This document shows positions 35,970 to 45,705 of a stretch of 64,000 nt of DNA, piece after piece; position 1 is the stretch's first letter; the number at the start of each line of letters is the position of its first letter. Source of the stretch: Notoacmeibacter ruber. Lineage in GTDB: Bacteria; Pseudomonadota; Alphaproteobacteria; Rhizobiales; Rhizobiaceae. The notes beneath the pieces were generated by a model that saw nothing but the letters and a program-made list of their open reading frames with translations, searched no databases and had not been told where the DNA came from. The stretch lies in the NCBI RefSeq assembly GCF_003668555.1, contig NZ_RCWN01000001.1, positions 496,001 to 560,000 of the forward strand. The letters are read 5' to 3'. The position numbers and the translations under genes are program-made.

Positions 35970-37393
35970 GATCGGTCCGCCTTCTTGGCCGCAGCATAGG
36001 CTTGCATGAAGGTCTGTCCTTCCGGAGCGGGAAGGTCACGCGCTCCGGTCCAGCCGGATGCGAAGGGAAGGCGGGCGATACGGCGTCTCGCTCCTCCAAG
36101 CCTCGAAAGAAGAGCGGCGGCATATTTCGTTCCGAAGCGATAGACCCGCGGATGCTGCGCCGCAAAAGCCCAGAGGCTGATGCCACGACGCATCGTCGCT
36201 GGCTGCAATCCCTTTTCATATTCCTTGTCGCGCCAGCGGCGCATCAGCTTGGGTAGCGGTATCCGCATTGGGCAGACGGATTCGCACCGGCCGCAAAAAG
36301 TGGATGCGTTCGGCAGATGCCCGGCTTTCTCGATTCCCGCGAGGGCCGGCGTGATGACAGCGCCGATCGGACCGGGATAGACCGCGCCATAGGCGTGGCC
36401 GCCCACCGCATGAAAGACCGGGCAATGGTTCATGCACGCGCCGCAGCGGATGCAGCGGAGAACCTCCTGAAACTCGGTGCCAAGAAGGGCGGATCGCCCA
36501 TTGTCGAGCAGGACGATGTGATATTCTTCCGGTCCGTCCTGATCGTCCGCGCGACGCGGGCCTGTTGAGATCGTCGTGTAGACGCTCATCTCCTGGCCGG
36601 TGGCCGAACGCGCCAGAAGACGAAGGATCGTCGACAGGTCCTCCATCGTCGGGACGATCTTCTCGATGGAGGCGAGTGCAATGTGCACGCGCGGCAGGGT
36701 CTGCGTCAGATCGCCATTGCCCTCATTGGTCACGATGACCGAACTGCCGGTTTCCGCCACGAGGAAATTGGCGCCCGTAATGCCGACATCCGCGTCGAAA
36801 TAGCGGCGGCGTAGAACCTCTCTTGCCTCGCCGAGGAGGCTCTCGGGTGTCTCCAGAGCCCGCTCTTCCGCCAGATGGGAATGGACGCGGCGAAAGTCTG
36901 CCTCCACCTGATCGCGATTGAGATGAACGGCCGGGGCAATGATGTGGCTCGGCGATTCACCGCGAAGCTGGATGATGTACTCCCCGAGATCGGTTTCCAC
37001 GGTTTCAATGCCATGCGCTTCGAGATGGGCGTTCAATTCGATCTCTTCGGTCAGCATCGACTTGCCCTTGGTGACCGTCCGGGCATTTTCCTTGCGACAC
37101 AGTTCGAGAATGATGGCGCGCGCCTCGGCATCGTCCCTTGCCCAATGCACATGGCCTCCGGCCGCTTTCACATTGGCTTCGAACCGCTCCAGATAGACGT
37201 CGAGATGGTTGAGCACGTGGTTTTTGATGCCCACCGCTTCATCGCGGATCGCTTCGAATTCCGGAAGCGCAGCCGCTGCCTTGGCGCGTTTGCCGATAAA
37301 CCCCTTGCGGACATTGCCGAGTGCCCGTTGAAGCTGCTCGTCGCCGATCGCCTTAGCGCTGCGGTTGATGAAGTCGGCTGATTGGACCTTCAC
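35966..37393 (-). CDS. lutB: LutB-type iron-sulfur protein
   Basis: The 475-residue protein has an N-terminal LUD domain and two C-terminal 4Fe-4S motifs, CIRCGACMNHCPVF (around residue 317) and CGRCESVCPMRIPLP (around 370). It oxidises L-lactate to pyruvate with LutA and LutC. The start GTG 37393 overlaps the lutA stop as GTGA, and its stop overlaps lutC as ATGA. Confidence 0.92.
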   Translation of the reverse strand: MKVQSADFINRSAKAIGDEQLQRALGNVRKGFIGKRAKAAAALPEFEAIRDEAVGIKNHVLNHLDVYLERFEANVKAAGGHVHWARDDAEARAIILELCRKENARTVTKGKSMLTEEIELNAHLEAHGIETVETDLGEYIIQLRGESPSHIIAPAVHLNRDQVEADFRRVHSHLAEERALETPESLLGEAREVLRRRYFDADVGITGANFLVAETGSSVIVTNEGNGDLTQTLPRVHIALASIEKIVPTMEDLSTILRLLARSATGQEMSVYTTISTGPRRADDQDGPEEYHIVLLDNGRSALLGTEFQEVLRCIRCGACMNHCPVFHAVGGHAYGAVYPGPIGAVITPALAGIEKAGHLPNASTFCGRCESVCPMRIPLPKLMRRWRDKEYEKGLQPATMRRGISLWAFAAQHPRVYRFGTKYAAALLSRLGGARRRIARLPFASGWTGARDLPAPEGQTFMQAYAAAKKADRS

Positions 37394-38214
37394 GACTGAT
37401 CCTCCTGCCGTCCCGCGATCGGCGGCGCCTCGGTCATGCCGGACAGGATTTCGACAACATGGCGGACTTCGGTCCTTCGACCCTCGCGCCGGAGGCGGCC
37501 GGCCATGTTCATCAGGCAGCCCATATCGCCGGCCAGGAGCAGATCGGCCCCCGTTGCGTCGATGTCCTTGGTCTTCGCGGAGACGATCACTTCGGAGATC
37601 GCCGGATATTTCGTGCAGAACGTCCCACCGAAGCCACAGCAGACTTCCGGCTCTTCCATCTCCTTCAATTCGAGATTTTCGATGGTGCCGAGCAGGCTTC
37701 TCGGCTGCGTCTTCACGCCGAGTTCTCGCAGTCCCGAGCAGCTATCGTGATAGATCGCAATCGTCTTTTCCGGCAATTCGACCTTCACGCCAGCGAGGGA
37801 GCGAACATCCGTCAGGAAGCTGGTCAGTTCGTAGGTTTTCGAGGCAACCGCCTCGGCCCGCGACGACCATTTCGGATCATCGGCGAGAAGCTCTGGATAA
37901 TGACGACGAATGGTGGCCGCGCAGGAGCCGGAAGGCGCAACGACATAGTCGAAAGGTTCGAAGGCCGCGATGACCTGCCGCGCGATCGTTACGGCCTCTT
38001 CGCGGTGGCCGGCATTGAAGGCAGGTTGGCCGCAACACGTCTGGGTGTCCGGCACCTCGATCTGACAGCCCGCCTCTTCCAGCAACTTGATACTGGCGAA
38101 GCCTACGGCCGGCCGAAAGAGGTCGACCAGACAGGTGACGAAAAGGCCAACCGTCGGCGGCGTACTGTTGCTGTCCTGAAAGATGGCTTCCTCCCCCGCC
38201 AGTCTGCGAAACAA
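37390..38214 (-). CDS. lutA: LutA-type Fe-S oxidoreductase subunit
   Basis: This is the first gene of lutABC, with two CCG domains: PDTQTCCGQPAFN and EPEVCCGFGGTFC. The core starts with VGLFVTCLVDLFRPAVGF. Start choice is uncertain. GTG 38268 and GTG 38247 have no ribosome site; TTG 38214 has AAAGGG upstream; the strongest site, GGGGGAGGA, sits 5 bases before an ATC codon at 38184, which is not a normal start. TTG 38214 is used here. The product is about 275 residues. Upstream, divergent DUF3422 starts at 38282. Confidence 0.85.
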   Translation of the reverse strand: MFRRLAGEEAIFQDSNSTPPTVGLFVTCLVDLFRPAVGFASIKLLEEAGCQIEVPDTQTCCGQPAFNAGHREEAVTIARQVIAAFEPFDYVVAPSGSCAATIRRHYPELLADDPKWSSRAEAVASKTYELTSFLTDVRSLAGVKVELPEKTIAIYHDSCSGLRELGVKTQPRSLLGTIENLELKEMEEPEVCCGFGGTFCTKYPAISEVIVSAKTKDIDATGADLLLAGDMGCLMNMAGRLRREGRRTEVRHVVEILSGMTEAPPIAGRQEDQS

Positions 38215-38281
38215 TTCGCTTTTCGCCCTTTCTGCTATATCAGGCACCCTCGGGCGAGGAAACGACACTTTGGTACCGACG

Positions 38282-39627
38282 ATGAAGAGCAGCGATCAAG
38301 ATATCCCGGCAAGGCAGTTGCGTTCCGAGGATGATGTTTCCGACGGTCCGCACGTCGCTCCGAGGCAGTACGTTGCAGGTTTTCCCGCCCATCATCTCAG
38401 AAACGCTGCGATCGGAGAGGTCCATTCCCGGCCGAACCCTATCGTTCATACGCCCGCGGTCATCACCGCCATCGCCTTTCTTTCGGAGGGCGGCAGCGGC
38501 GCTGCATGGTCGGCCTTCGCCTCGCAATGTCGGGCTCAGGGCGCCGCAGTGCCGGATCGCAGTGTGCGCCACAGTTCGATAGCCATGCCACACGGCGAAC
38601 TGCGTTGGGAGCGGCATACCGAATTCTCGACATATCTGTGGCATGCTCCGCTCGACATCGAGCGTGACCAGCCGCTCGGCAAGAGCCCGTTCGGCAGCTC
38701 TTTCAACCTGCCGGGATCGGTGATTTCGGGCGTCCGGCTGGAAGTCCGGTTGCGCAACAGCCAAAGTGAACGGCTGATCGAACGCTTCGATCCCGCATCG
38801 CTATGCGATTCGCTGGTTGAAAACGGCCGCGCCAGGGCAATCACCGATTTCCGTCAGGACGCCGATGGTTTTACCCACATCCTAGTTCTGCACGAGGGCC
38901 TGTCACCGGCGCGGGCGGGCGTTCTGGCCCAGCGCCTCATCGAGGTGGAGTTCTACCGGACCCTGGCCATGATGGCGCTGCCGCTTGCCAATGAACTTTC
39001 GCCACGTATCCGTCGCGTGGAAAACGATCTTGCCGACATTGCCGAGCGCATGCGTGCCGGCGGGCGCGCGATGCGGAGACCTTGCTGGCCACCGTCACCG
39101 ACCTGGCTGCTGATCTGGAGGCGGACGCGACGTCGAGTCTCTATCGGTTCGGGGCTTCGCGCGCCTATAGCGGCATTGTCGAGGAGCGGCTGAACTCATT
39201 GGGCGAAGTGCCTGTCTCAGGTTCCGACAGTTGGGCCGCCTTTCTGGAGCGACGGCTTGCGCCGGCGATGCGGACTGTCCGCTCGGTCGAGGAACGGCAG
39301 GCCAATATGAGCCGCAAGTTGACCCGAACATCGGCGTTGATCCGCTCATGGGTCGAGATCGACCTTCAACGGCAGAACGCCTCACTGCTGACCTCGATGA
39401 ACCGGCGCACCGCCGCACAGTTGCGTCTTCAGCAGACCGTGGAGGGCCTGTCGGTTGCGGCGATCTCCTACTATGTGGTCGGGCTGATCGGCTATCTTGC
39501 CAAAGGGCTCGCGCCATTCGGGATGGAGGTGGAACCAGCCTATGTGACGGCTTTTTCGGTGCCTCTCGTGGTTCTCGGCGTTGCCGCCATCGTATGGCGC
39601 TTGCGGAAAACCCACGGTGACGGCTGA
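38282..39627 (+). pseudogene. DUF3422 gene with a frameshift near 39065
   Basis: The N-terminal 255 or so residues (from MKSSDQDIPAR) match DUF3422 through GFPAHHLRNAAIGEVHSRP and HEGLSPARAGVLAQRLIEVE. Around 39060-39070, inside a GC run (cgggcgcgcg), the frame is lost by one base. The rest (DAETLLATVTD to the end) continues in the next frame from about 39071 to 39627. The N-terminal ORF alone runs to 39193 with an abnormal tail. The C-terminus has two membrane helices (VAAISYYVVGLIGYLAKGL and VTAFSVPLVVLGVAAIVWRL). The product is probably broken unless this is a sequencing error; a programmed shift is unlikely as no slippery site is seen. Confidence 0.8.
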
Positions 39628-39636
39628 GCCGATGCG

Positions 39637-40569
39637 CTATTCCGCCGCTGCGGTGTAGAGCGCGTCTCCCGGATTGTCCCAGTAGGGCTCCGGGCCATAA
39701 AGATCGGCAAGATAGTCTATGAAGAGACGCACCTTTATCGGCAGGAAGCGCCGGGAGGGATAGACGGCGTGCAAGCCGATATGTTTGGAAGCGCCCCATT
39801 CCGGCAGCACGTGGACAAGGTCGCCTTTGGCCAGTTCCGGCCCGACATCCCAGGTCGAGCGAAGGGCAATTCCCATGCCGGCGACGACCGCTTCGCGCAG
39901 TACCTCGGATGAATTTGTCGAGAGAGGGCCATCGGGGCGAAACGCCCTGATCTCGCCATCGGGGCCCTCGAGCCGCCACACCTCGCCATTATGCGGCGGA
40001 AGGCAGATGTGCTCGTCGAGATCGTCGAACGTTTGCGGTTGTCCATGCTTGGAAATATAGGCGGGCGACGCGACCAGAACGCGTTTGACGTCGGCAAGGC
40101 GGCGCGCCACCAGCGAGCTGTCGGGCAATTCGGCGATCCTGATGGCCAGATCGAAACCCTCTGCAACGATATCCACGAATTCGTCCGACAAGACCAGATT
40201 GATCGACAGATCCGTATGCGCTTCCATGAAGCTCGTCAGATGAGGCGCGATATGCATTCGTCCGAAAGATGTCGGTGCCGATATTTTCAGCGTTCCCTTG
40301 GCCTGCGCGGAGCGCCGGGAGACAAAGGCCTCCGCCTCCTCGACCGCAGCGAGGACGGCGACGATGCGTTCATAGAAGCCTTGGCCGGCTTCGGTCAGTG
40401 CAATCTGCCGGGTTGTCCGCTGCAAAAGGCGCGTCCCCAGCCGGTCTTCCAGCTTGCGAAGTCGCTTTGAGACGACAGCCGGCGAAAGACCCAGTTCGCG
40501 ACCGGCCGCAGACAGCGAACCCGCTGATACAACGTGCGAAAAGATCTCCAGCTCTTCCGTGGGCGTCAT
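39637..40569 (-). CDS. LysR-family transcriptional regulator
   Basis: The 310-residue protein has an N-terminal winged helix-turn-helix (EELEIFSHVVSAGSLSAAGR, residues 4-24; VVSKRLRKLEDRLGTRLLQR) and a C-terminal substrate-binding domain. ATG 40569 is chosen as the start of the HTH. It is divergent from glcDEF with only 39 bases between starts, which suggests it controls that operon (inference). Convergent to DUF3422, gap 9 bases. Confidence 0.9.
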   Translation of the reverse strand: MTPTEELEIFSHVVSAGSLSAAGRELGLSPAVVSKRLRKLEDRLGTRLLQRTTRQIALTEAGQGFYERIVAVLAAVEEAEAFVSRRSAQAKGTLKISAPTSFGRMHIAPHLTSFMEAHTDLSINLVLSDEFVDIVAEGFDLAIRIAELPDSSLVARRLADVKRVLVASPAYISKHGQPQTFDDLDEHICLPPHNGEVWRLEGPDGEIRAFRPDGPLSTNSSEVLREAVVAGMGIALRSTWDVGPELAKGDLVHVLPEWGASKHIGLHAVYPSRRFLPIKVRLFIDYLADLYGPEPYWDNPGDALYTAAAE

Positions 40570-40608
40570 CGTGGGACCTGACCTGAGCGCACGCTGCACT
40601 TTCGTTCA

Positions 40609-42171
40609 ATGGAGTTTCCGGCTGCCAGATGTTCTGTTAGTGTTTCGCACGGCAGATCAGATGGAGGATTTACCCTGTCGAGCATCCAGTTTCTCAAGCC
40701 CGATCCCTCCATTCTCGCGCGACGGGACGACATCGTTTCCAGTCTGCGATCGGTATTGGCAGGCGAGGCTGTCATCTCCGATCCGGTAGAGCTGCGCGCT
40801 TTCGAAACCGATGGTTTTACGGCTTACCGCCGCGTACCGCTTGCGGTTGCCCTGCCATCGACGACCGAAGAGGTGGCAGCAGTGATGAAAGCGCTGGCCC
40901 GGCAAAAGGTTCCGGTCGTGGCGCGAGGGGCGGGCACCTCTCTTTGCGGTGGCGCGATACCTCAGGAAGACGCGGTGATCGTTTCTCTGACGCGGATGAA
41001 TCGGATTCTCGAGATCGACTATCCGAACCGTCTGGCGCGCGTTCAGGCAGGAGTCACCAATCTGTCGATCTCCGATGCCGTCGCCGCAGACGGCTTCTTC
41101 TACGCCCCGGATCCCTCGAGCCAGCTCGCCTGTACGATTGGCGGCAATATCGGCATGAATTCCGGCGGCGCGCATTGCCTGAAATACGGTGTAACGACCA
41201 ATAATCTGCTCGGTGTGACGATCGTCCTCTATGATGGCACGGTGGTGCGATTGGGCGAGGGCGAACTGGATTCCGCCGGCCTCGATCTGCTCGGACTTGT
41301 CTGCGGCTCGGAAGGACAGCTTGGACTTGTGACGGAGGCCCTTGTCCGGCTGGTGGCCAAGCCGGCAGGCGCGCAGCCTGTTCTGTTCGGCTTCGGAAGC
41401 TCGGAAAAGGCGGGCGATTGCGTGGCCGACGTCATTGCCGCCGGCATCATTCCGGTTGCCATCGAATTCATGGACAAGGAGGCGATCGCGATCTGCGAGG
41501 CCTTCGCCCAGGCCGGCTATCCACTCGATGCCGAGGCGCTTCTGATCGTCGAGGTAGAGGGCTCCGACAAGGAGATGGCCGATCAACTCGGGCGGATTGT
41601 CGAGATCGCCAGAAAGCACGATGTCGAGACGATAAAGGAAAGCCAGAGCGCCACGGAAGCCGCCTTGATCTGGAAGGGTCGGAAAAGCGCTTTCGGCGCG
41701 ACGGGGCGCATTGCCGACTATATCTGCATGGACGGGACGGTGCCTCTCAGCCAGCTTGCCTATGTGCTGAAAGAGACCGGCGAGATCGTCAAGCGATACG
41801 GCCTTCGGGCGGCCAATGTCTTCCATGCGGGCGACGGCAATATGCATCCGCTCATTCTTTATGATGTGAACGATCCTGAAGAGCGTGAAAAGGCGGAGGC
41901 CGCCGGCATGGATGTGCTGCGCCTCTGCGTCGATGCAGGCGGATGTCTGACGGGCGAACATGGCGTCGGCATCGAAAAGCGCGAATTGATGACCCATCAA
42001 TATGATGAGGTCGATCTGAATCACATGAAGGCTGTCCGGTCGGCGTTCGATCCCAACTGGGTCCTCAACCCCTCCAAGGTCTTTCCACTGGCGGGGCAGG
42101 GCGAGACCGATGGCGGCAAGCCCATGACCTCGCCTCTGGGCCATGACGAACCCATGGAAGCGGCTGAATGA
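40609..42171 (+). CDS. glcD: Glycolate oxidase FAD-binding subunit
   Basis: The 520-residue subunit oxidises glycolate to glyoxylate. FAD_binding_4 motifs are VVARGAGTSLCGGAIP (around residue 105) and CTIGGNIGMNSGGAHCLKYG (around 170). C-terminal HAGDGNMHPLILYD and LTGEHGVGIEKREL are typical of D-lactate/glycolate oxidases. ATG 40609 is the only ordinary start, but a GGAGG with a CTG codon 7 bases downstream (40675) gives a protein starting SSIQFLKPDPSILARRDDI that fits homologues better. The stop overlaps glcE as ATGA. Confidence 0.92.
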   Translation: MEFPAARCSVSVSHGRSDGGFTLSSIQFLKPDPSILARRDDIVSSLRSVLAGEAVISDPVELRAFETDGFTAYRRVPLAVALPSTTEEVAAVMKALARQKVPVVARGAGTSLCGGAIPQEDAVIVSLTRMNRILEIDYPNRLARVQAGVTNLSISDAVAADGFFYAPDPSSQLACTIGGNIGMNSGGAHCLKYGVTTNNLLGVTIVLYDGTVVRLGEGELDSAGLDLLGLVCGSEGQLGLVTEALVRLVAKPAGAQPVLFGFGSSEKAGDCVADVIAAGIIPVAIEFMDKEAIAICEAFAQAGYPLDAEALLIVEVEGSDKEMADQLGRIVEIARKHDVETIKESQSATEAALIWKGRKSAFGATGRIADYICMDGTVPLSQLAYVLKETGEIVKRYGLRAANVFHAGDGNMHPLILYDVNDPEEREKAEAAGMDVLRLCVDAGGCLTGEHGVGIEKRELMTHQYDEVDLNHMKAVRSAFDPNWVLNPSKVFPLAGQGETDGGKPMTSPLGHDEPMEAAE

Positions 42172-43391
42172 TCCCCGATAGCGAATTCGGCCGCATCGTC
42201 GAGCCGTCGGACGAAGGCGAACTGGCGGCGGCTGTTCGTGATGCCCGGGAGAATGGAACGCCCCTGGCGATCACCGGCGGTGGGACGCGGCCGATCGGCC
42301 GCCCGGTCGATGCACTCGCGACGGTCTCGACCACCAAGCTCTCGGGTATCACTGCCTATTCCGCAAATGAAATGGTCGCGACGGTTCGGGCCGGCACGCC
42401 CCTTTCGGAACTCCAGGCCGCTTTGGACGACGCCAATCAGCGGCTGGTCTTCGAGCCCATCGATCACCGCGATCTGTTGGGCACCGAGGGCACCCCGACG
42501 GTGGGCGGAATGGTGGCGGTCAATGCTTCCGGCCCGCGGCGTTTCGTGGCCGGCGCGTGCCGTGACAGCCTTTTAGGCGTCCGCTTCGTCAATGGCAATG
42601 GAGAGGTCGTCAAGAATGGCGGCCGCGTCATGAAAAACGTGACGGGCCTCGACCTTGTGAAGCCGATGGCTGGAAGTCACGGAACGCTCGGCATCATGAG
42701 CGAAGTGACGTTGAAGGTGCAGCCCCGGCCGGAAACGGAAGCGACGCTGGCGCTGCGCGGTTTGCTGGATGTCGACGCGATATCCGTGCTTGCCCATGCC
42801 ATGGCCACACCCAATGAGGTGACAGGCGCGGCCCATCTTCCGGAGCTTGTCGCTGGTAGCGTTCTGGATGGCGAGCTTGGCTCTGGCCCCGCGACCCTTC
42901 TGCGGATCGAGGGCTTTGCGGCCTCGGTCGGCGAGCGATCGGAAAAGTTGAAGGCCATGTTTGCCAGCCTCGGCGATATCGAGGATATCGATGCGGATCG
43001 GAGCCAAAAGCTCTGGCGTGAAATCCGTGATGTGAAGCCATTTGCCGACCATCGCGAGCGTCCGGTCTGGCGTATTTCGATGAAGCCGTCGGATGCGCAT
43101 GAGGCGGTGATGGCGCTGCGCATGGAGGCCGGCGCGTCGGCCTTCTACGACTGGCAGGGCGGTCTCGCTTGGGTGCGCATGGAAGGCGGGAATACCATGT
43201 CCGGCCTTGTTCGCAAGGCGGTTCAGGACAATGGCGGCGGCCATGCCACGCTGATCCGCGCCACCGATAGCGAACGCCGCTTTGCGGTCCCGTTCCAGCC
43301 GCTCGACAAGCCGCTTGCGATACTCGAAAAGCGGGTCCGAGAGGCCTTCGATCCGCAGGGTATCTTCAACCCCGGCCGCATGGTGGCCTGA
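42168..43391 (+). CDS. glcE: Glycolate oxidase subunit GlcE
   Basis: The 407-residue subunit has an FAD-binding domain: LAITGGGTRPIGRP (around residue 30) and TVGGMVAVNASGPRR (around 110), and ends in FDPQGIFNPGRM. Its ATG overlaps the glcD stop and it is 8 bases before glcF. Confidence 0.92.
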   Translation: MIPDSEFGRIVEPSDEGELAAAVRDARENGTPLAITGGGTRPIGRPVDALATVSTTKLSGITAYSANEMVATVRAGTPLSELQAALDDANQRLVFEPIDHRDLLGTEGTPTVGGMVAVNASGPRRFVAGACRDSLLGVRFVNGNGEVVKNGGRVMKNVTGLDLVKPMAGSHGTLGIMSEVTLKVQPRPETEATLALRGLLDVDAISVLAHAMATPNEVTGAAHLPELVAGSVLDGELGSGPATLLRIEGFAASVGERSEKLKAMFASLGDIEDIDADRSQKLWREIRDVKPFADHRERPVWRISMKPSDAHEAVMALRMEAGASAFYDWQGGLAWVRMEGGNTMSGLVRKAVQDNGGGHATLIRATDSERRFAVPFQPLDKPLAILEKRVREAFDPQGIFNPGRMVA

Positions 43392-43399
43392 GGACAGAC

Positions 43400-44764
43400 A
43401 TGCAGACCAATTTCACAGCCACGCAGCTTGAAGATCCGGCTGTCGCGCATTCGGAAACGATCCTGCGCAAATGCGTTCATTGCGGCTTTTGCACCGCGAC
43501 CTGCCCGACCTACGTCACGCTGGGCAATGAGCTCGACAGTCCCCGTGGGCGCATCTACCTGATCAAGGACATGCTTGAGAGCGGCCGGGACGCCGACGAA
43601 AAGACCGTCACCCATATTGATCGTTGCCTGTCGTGCCTTTCTTGCATGACGACGTGCCCCTCCGGCGTCGATTACATGCATCTTGTCGATCATGCCCGCG
43701 CACATATCGAAGAGACCTATAAGCGGCCTTGGCATCAGCGCATGCTGCGCGCCGTTCTCGCAGCCGTTCTGCCCTATCCGTCGCGCTTTCGCCTCGCTCT
43801 TCGGGGCGCGCAACTGGGCCGCCCTTTTGCGGGCGTGCTGAACCGTTGGGAAGCAACAAAGCCCTTCACCGCGATGCTGGCGCTGGCGCCCGAAAAGATG
43901 CCGCCCCGAAGCGATAGCGCTACGCCGGGAAGCCGGAAGCCGGACGGTCACCTCGCCAGACGTGGCCGCGTCGCCATTCTGACCGGCTGTGCCCAGAGCG
44001 TTCTCGATGCCGAGACGAATGCGGCAACCATTCGCCTTCTCAACCGGCTGGGAGTCGAGGTGGTCGTGCCGCGCGGCGAGACCTGCTGCGGCGCGCTCGT
44101 TCATCACATGGGCCGTGAGGATGAGGCTCTCTCGTTTGCGCGGCAGAATGTCGATGCCTGGAGCCGCCAGATAGAAGGCGAAGGTCTCGATGCGATCATC
44201 ATTACAGCCAGCGGATGCGGCACGACGATCAAGGATTACGGTTTCATGTTGCGGCTCGATGAAGCCTATGCCGAGCGTGCGACCAAGGTTTCGGCGCTTG
44301 CCAAGGATATCACGGAATATCTTGCTTCGATCGAATTGCCGGCGCCGACCAACGAGACTGGTTTGAACGTCACCTATCATTCGGCGTGTTCGATGCAGCA
44401 CGGCCAGAAGATCACCGAAACGCCTGTGAAGCTTCTGAAAGCCGCTGGCTTCACTGTTGCCGAGCCGGCAGAGAAGCATCTTTGCTGCGGATCGGCCGGC
44501 ACTTACAATATCACGCAGCCGGAAATCGCCGGACGCCTGAAGGAGCGAAAGCTCAAAAATCTGAAGGCCACGGCTCCGGAAGTGATCGCAGCGGGTAATA
44601 TTGGCTGCATCATGCAACTGGCCGGGGAGGCGGGCGTGCCTCTGATCCATACGGTCAAGCTGCTCGATTGGGCCTATGGCGGGCCGAAGCCGGACCACTT
44701 GCCAGAGGGCCGCGGGCCTGCGCCGAAGAGCCAGACGAAAGAGCTTCTGGACGAATTATCCTAG
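43400..44764 (+). CDS. glcF: Glycolate oxidase Fe-S subunit GlcF
   Basis: The 454-residue subunit has two 4Fe-4S motifs near the N-terminus, CVHCGFCTATCPTY (residue 23-36) and CLSCLSCMTTCPSG (around 75-88), and two CCG domains, GETCCGALVHH and KHLCCGSAGTYN. It carries electrons from GlcDE to the quinone pool. AGGA precedes ATG 43400. Confidence 0.93.
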   Translation: MQTNFTATQLEDPAVAHSETILRKCVHCGFCTATCPTYVTLGNELDSPRGRIYLIKDMLESGRDADEKTVTHIDRCLSCLSCMTTCPSGVDYMHLVDHARAHIEETYKRPWHQRMLRAVLAAVLPYPSRFRLALRGAQLGRPFAGVLNRWEATKPFTAMLALAPEKMPPRSDSATPGSRKPDGHLARRGRVAILTGCAQSVLDAETNAATIRLLNRLGVEVVVPRGETCCGALVHHMGREDEALSFARQNVDAWSRQIEGEGLDAIIITASGCGTTIKDYGFMLRLDEAYAERATKVSALAKDITEYLASIELPAPTNETGLNVTYHSACSMQHGQKITETPVKLLKAAGFTVAEPAEKHLCCGSAGTYNITQPEIAGRLKERKLKNLKATAPEVIAAGNIGCIMQLAGEAGVPLIHTVKLLDWAYGGPKPDHLPEGRGPAPKSQTKELLDELS

Positions 44765-44914
44765 CTCATAGGTGTGCCGCCCGGTGGCGACTTGAAATCG
44801 TGGCAGGCGCGCCCATCATACTAGGCGAGCCACATTTTCTTGCATTGCAACAGGGTGCACCAGACGACCGATGGTATTGATGACGCATGTTCATTTTCAG
44901 AAGAGCGATTGCCG

Positions 44915-45688
44915 ATGAGCGGTTCTTCCGACTGGCGTTTCGTTCTCGCGACGGATCTCGACGGCACATTTCTGGGCGGGTCGGAAGACGACCGGCTGGC
45001 GCTCTACAGATGGATCGAGGCGCGCCGCGACGATGTCGGCCTGATTTTCGTGACGGGCCGCGATCCGCGCTTCATCGCCGACCTTTGTGACGACACGCCG
45101 GTGCCATGGCCGGACTTCGTGGTGGGCGATGTCGGAACGACGATCGCCGAGGTCACCGACGGGCAGGGCGAAGAACGCATCGCCTTCATGCTCGATCTGG
45201 AAAAGCATATCGCCATGCAGTGGGACGACGCGGGCGACAGGGTTCGCGAGGCTCTCTCCGACGCGCCCGGCCTGACCGAGCAGGAGACCGAATTTCGGCA
45301 CCGCCTTTCCTTCGATTATGATCCGCAGACCTATCATCCGGCCGCGCGCCAGAAGATCGAGGAAATGGGTTTCGACGTGATCATATCCGATGATCGCTTC
45401 TTCGATGTCTTGCCGAAAGGCGTTTCCAAGGGGCCGAGCCTGCTGCGCCTCATCGACCATCTCGGGATGGACCGGGATCGCGTTCTCGTCGCTGGCGATA
45501 CGATGAATGATCTGTCGATGTTCCGCACCGGTTTGCACGGCGCCGTGGTAGGCGGAGCGGAGAAGCCGCTTCTCGAGGCCACCAACGGTATCGAGAAGGT
45601 GCGGCAGTGCGATCGCATCGGCGCTGGTGGCATTGCCGAGGCGATCATGGCCTTTTCGCTTCATCCCGTACCGATCGAAGTTAAGTAG
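44915..45688 (+). CDS. HAD phosphatase, probable glucosylglycerol-3-phosphatase
   Basis: The 257-residue protein is a HAD-IIB/sucrose-phosphatase-like hydrolase: motif I LATDLDGTFLGG (residue 10-21), motif II in VTGRDPR, lysine in LPKGVSKG, and motif III/IV VLVAGDTMNDLSM (around residue 190). It sits 17 bases before ggpS. In Stenotrophomonas-type bacteria an HAD phosphatase domain is fused in front of GgpS; here the same order is found as two genes. The role is assigned from context and is fairly secure. ATG 44915 is chosen for MSGSSDW; the longer frame to 44840 is rejected. Confidence 0.75.
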   Translation: MSGSSDWRFVLATDLDGTFLGGSEDDRLALYRWIEARRDDVGLIFVTGRDPRFIADLCDDTPVPWPDFVVGDVGTTIAEVTDGQGEERIAFMLDLEKHIAMQWDDAGDRVREALSDAPGLTEQETEFRHRLSFDYDPQTYHPAARQKIEEMGFDVIISDDRFFDVLPKGVSKGPSLLRLIDHLGMDRDRVLVAGDTMNDLSMFRTGLHGAVVGGAEKPLLEATNGIEKVRQCDRIGAGGIAEAIMAFSLHPVPIEVK

Positions 45689-45705
45689 AAACAGGAGCAA
45701 TCCGT

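Noticed and set aside
39063..39071. Programmed -1 frameshift site in DUF3422
   Set aside because: No slippery X-XXY-YYZ heptamer and no clear downstream structure; an error or real mutation is simpler.
40657..42144. 495-codon minus-strand ORF opposite glcD
   Set aside because: Mirror frame created by codon bias; glcD has all family motifs on the plus strand.
43223..44698. 491-codon minus-strand ORF opposite glcF
   Set aside because: Shadow frame; glcF carries the Fe-S motifs on the plus strand.
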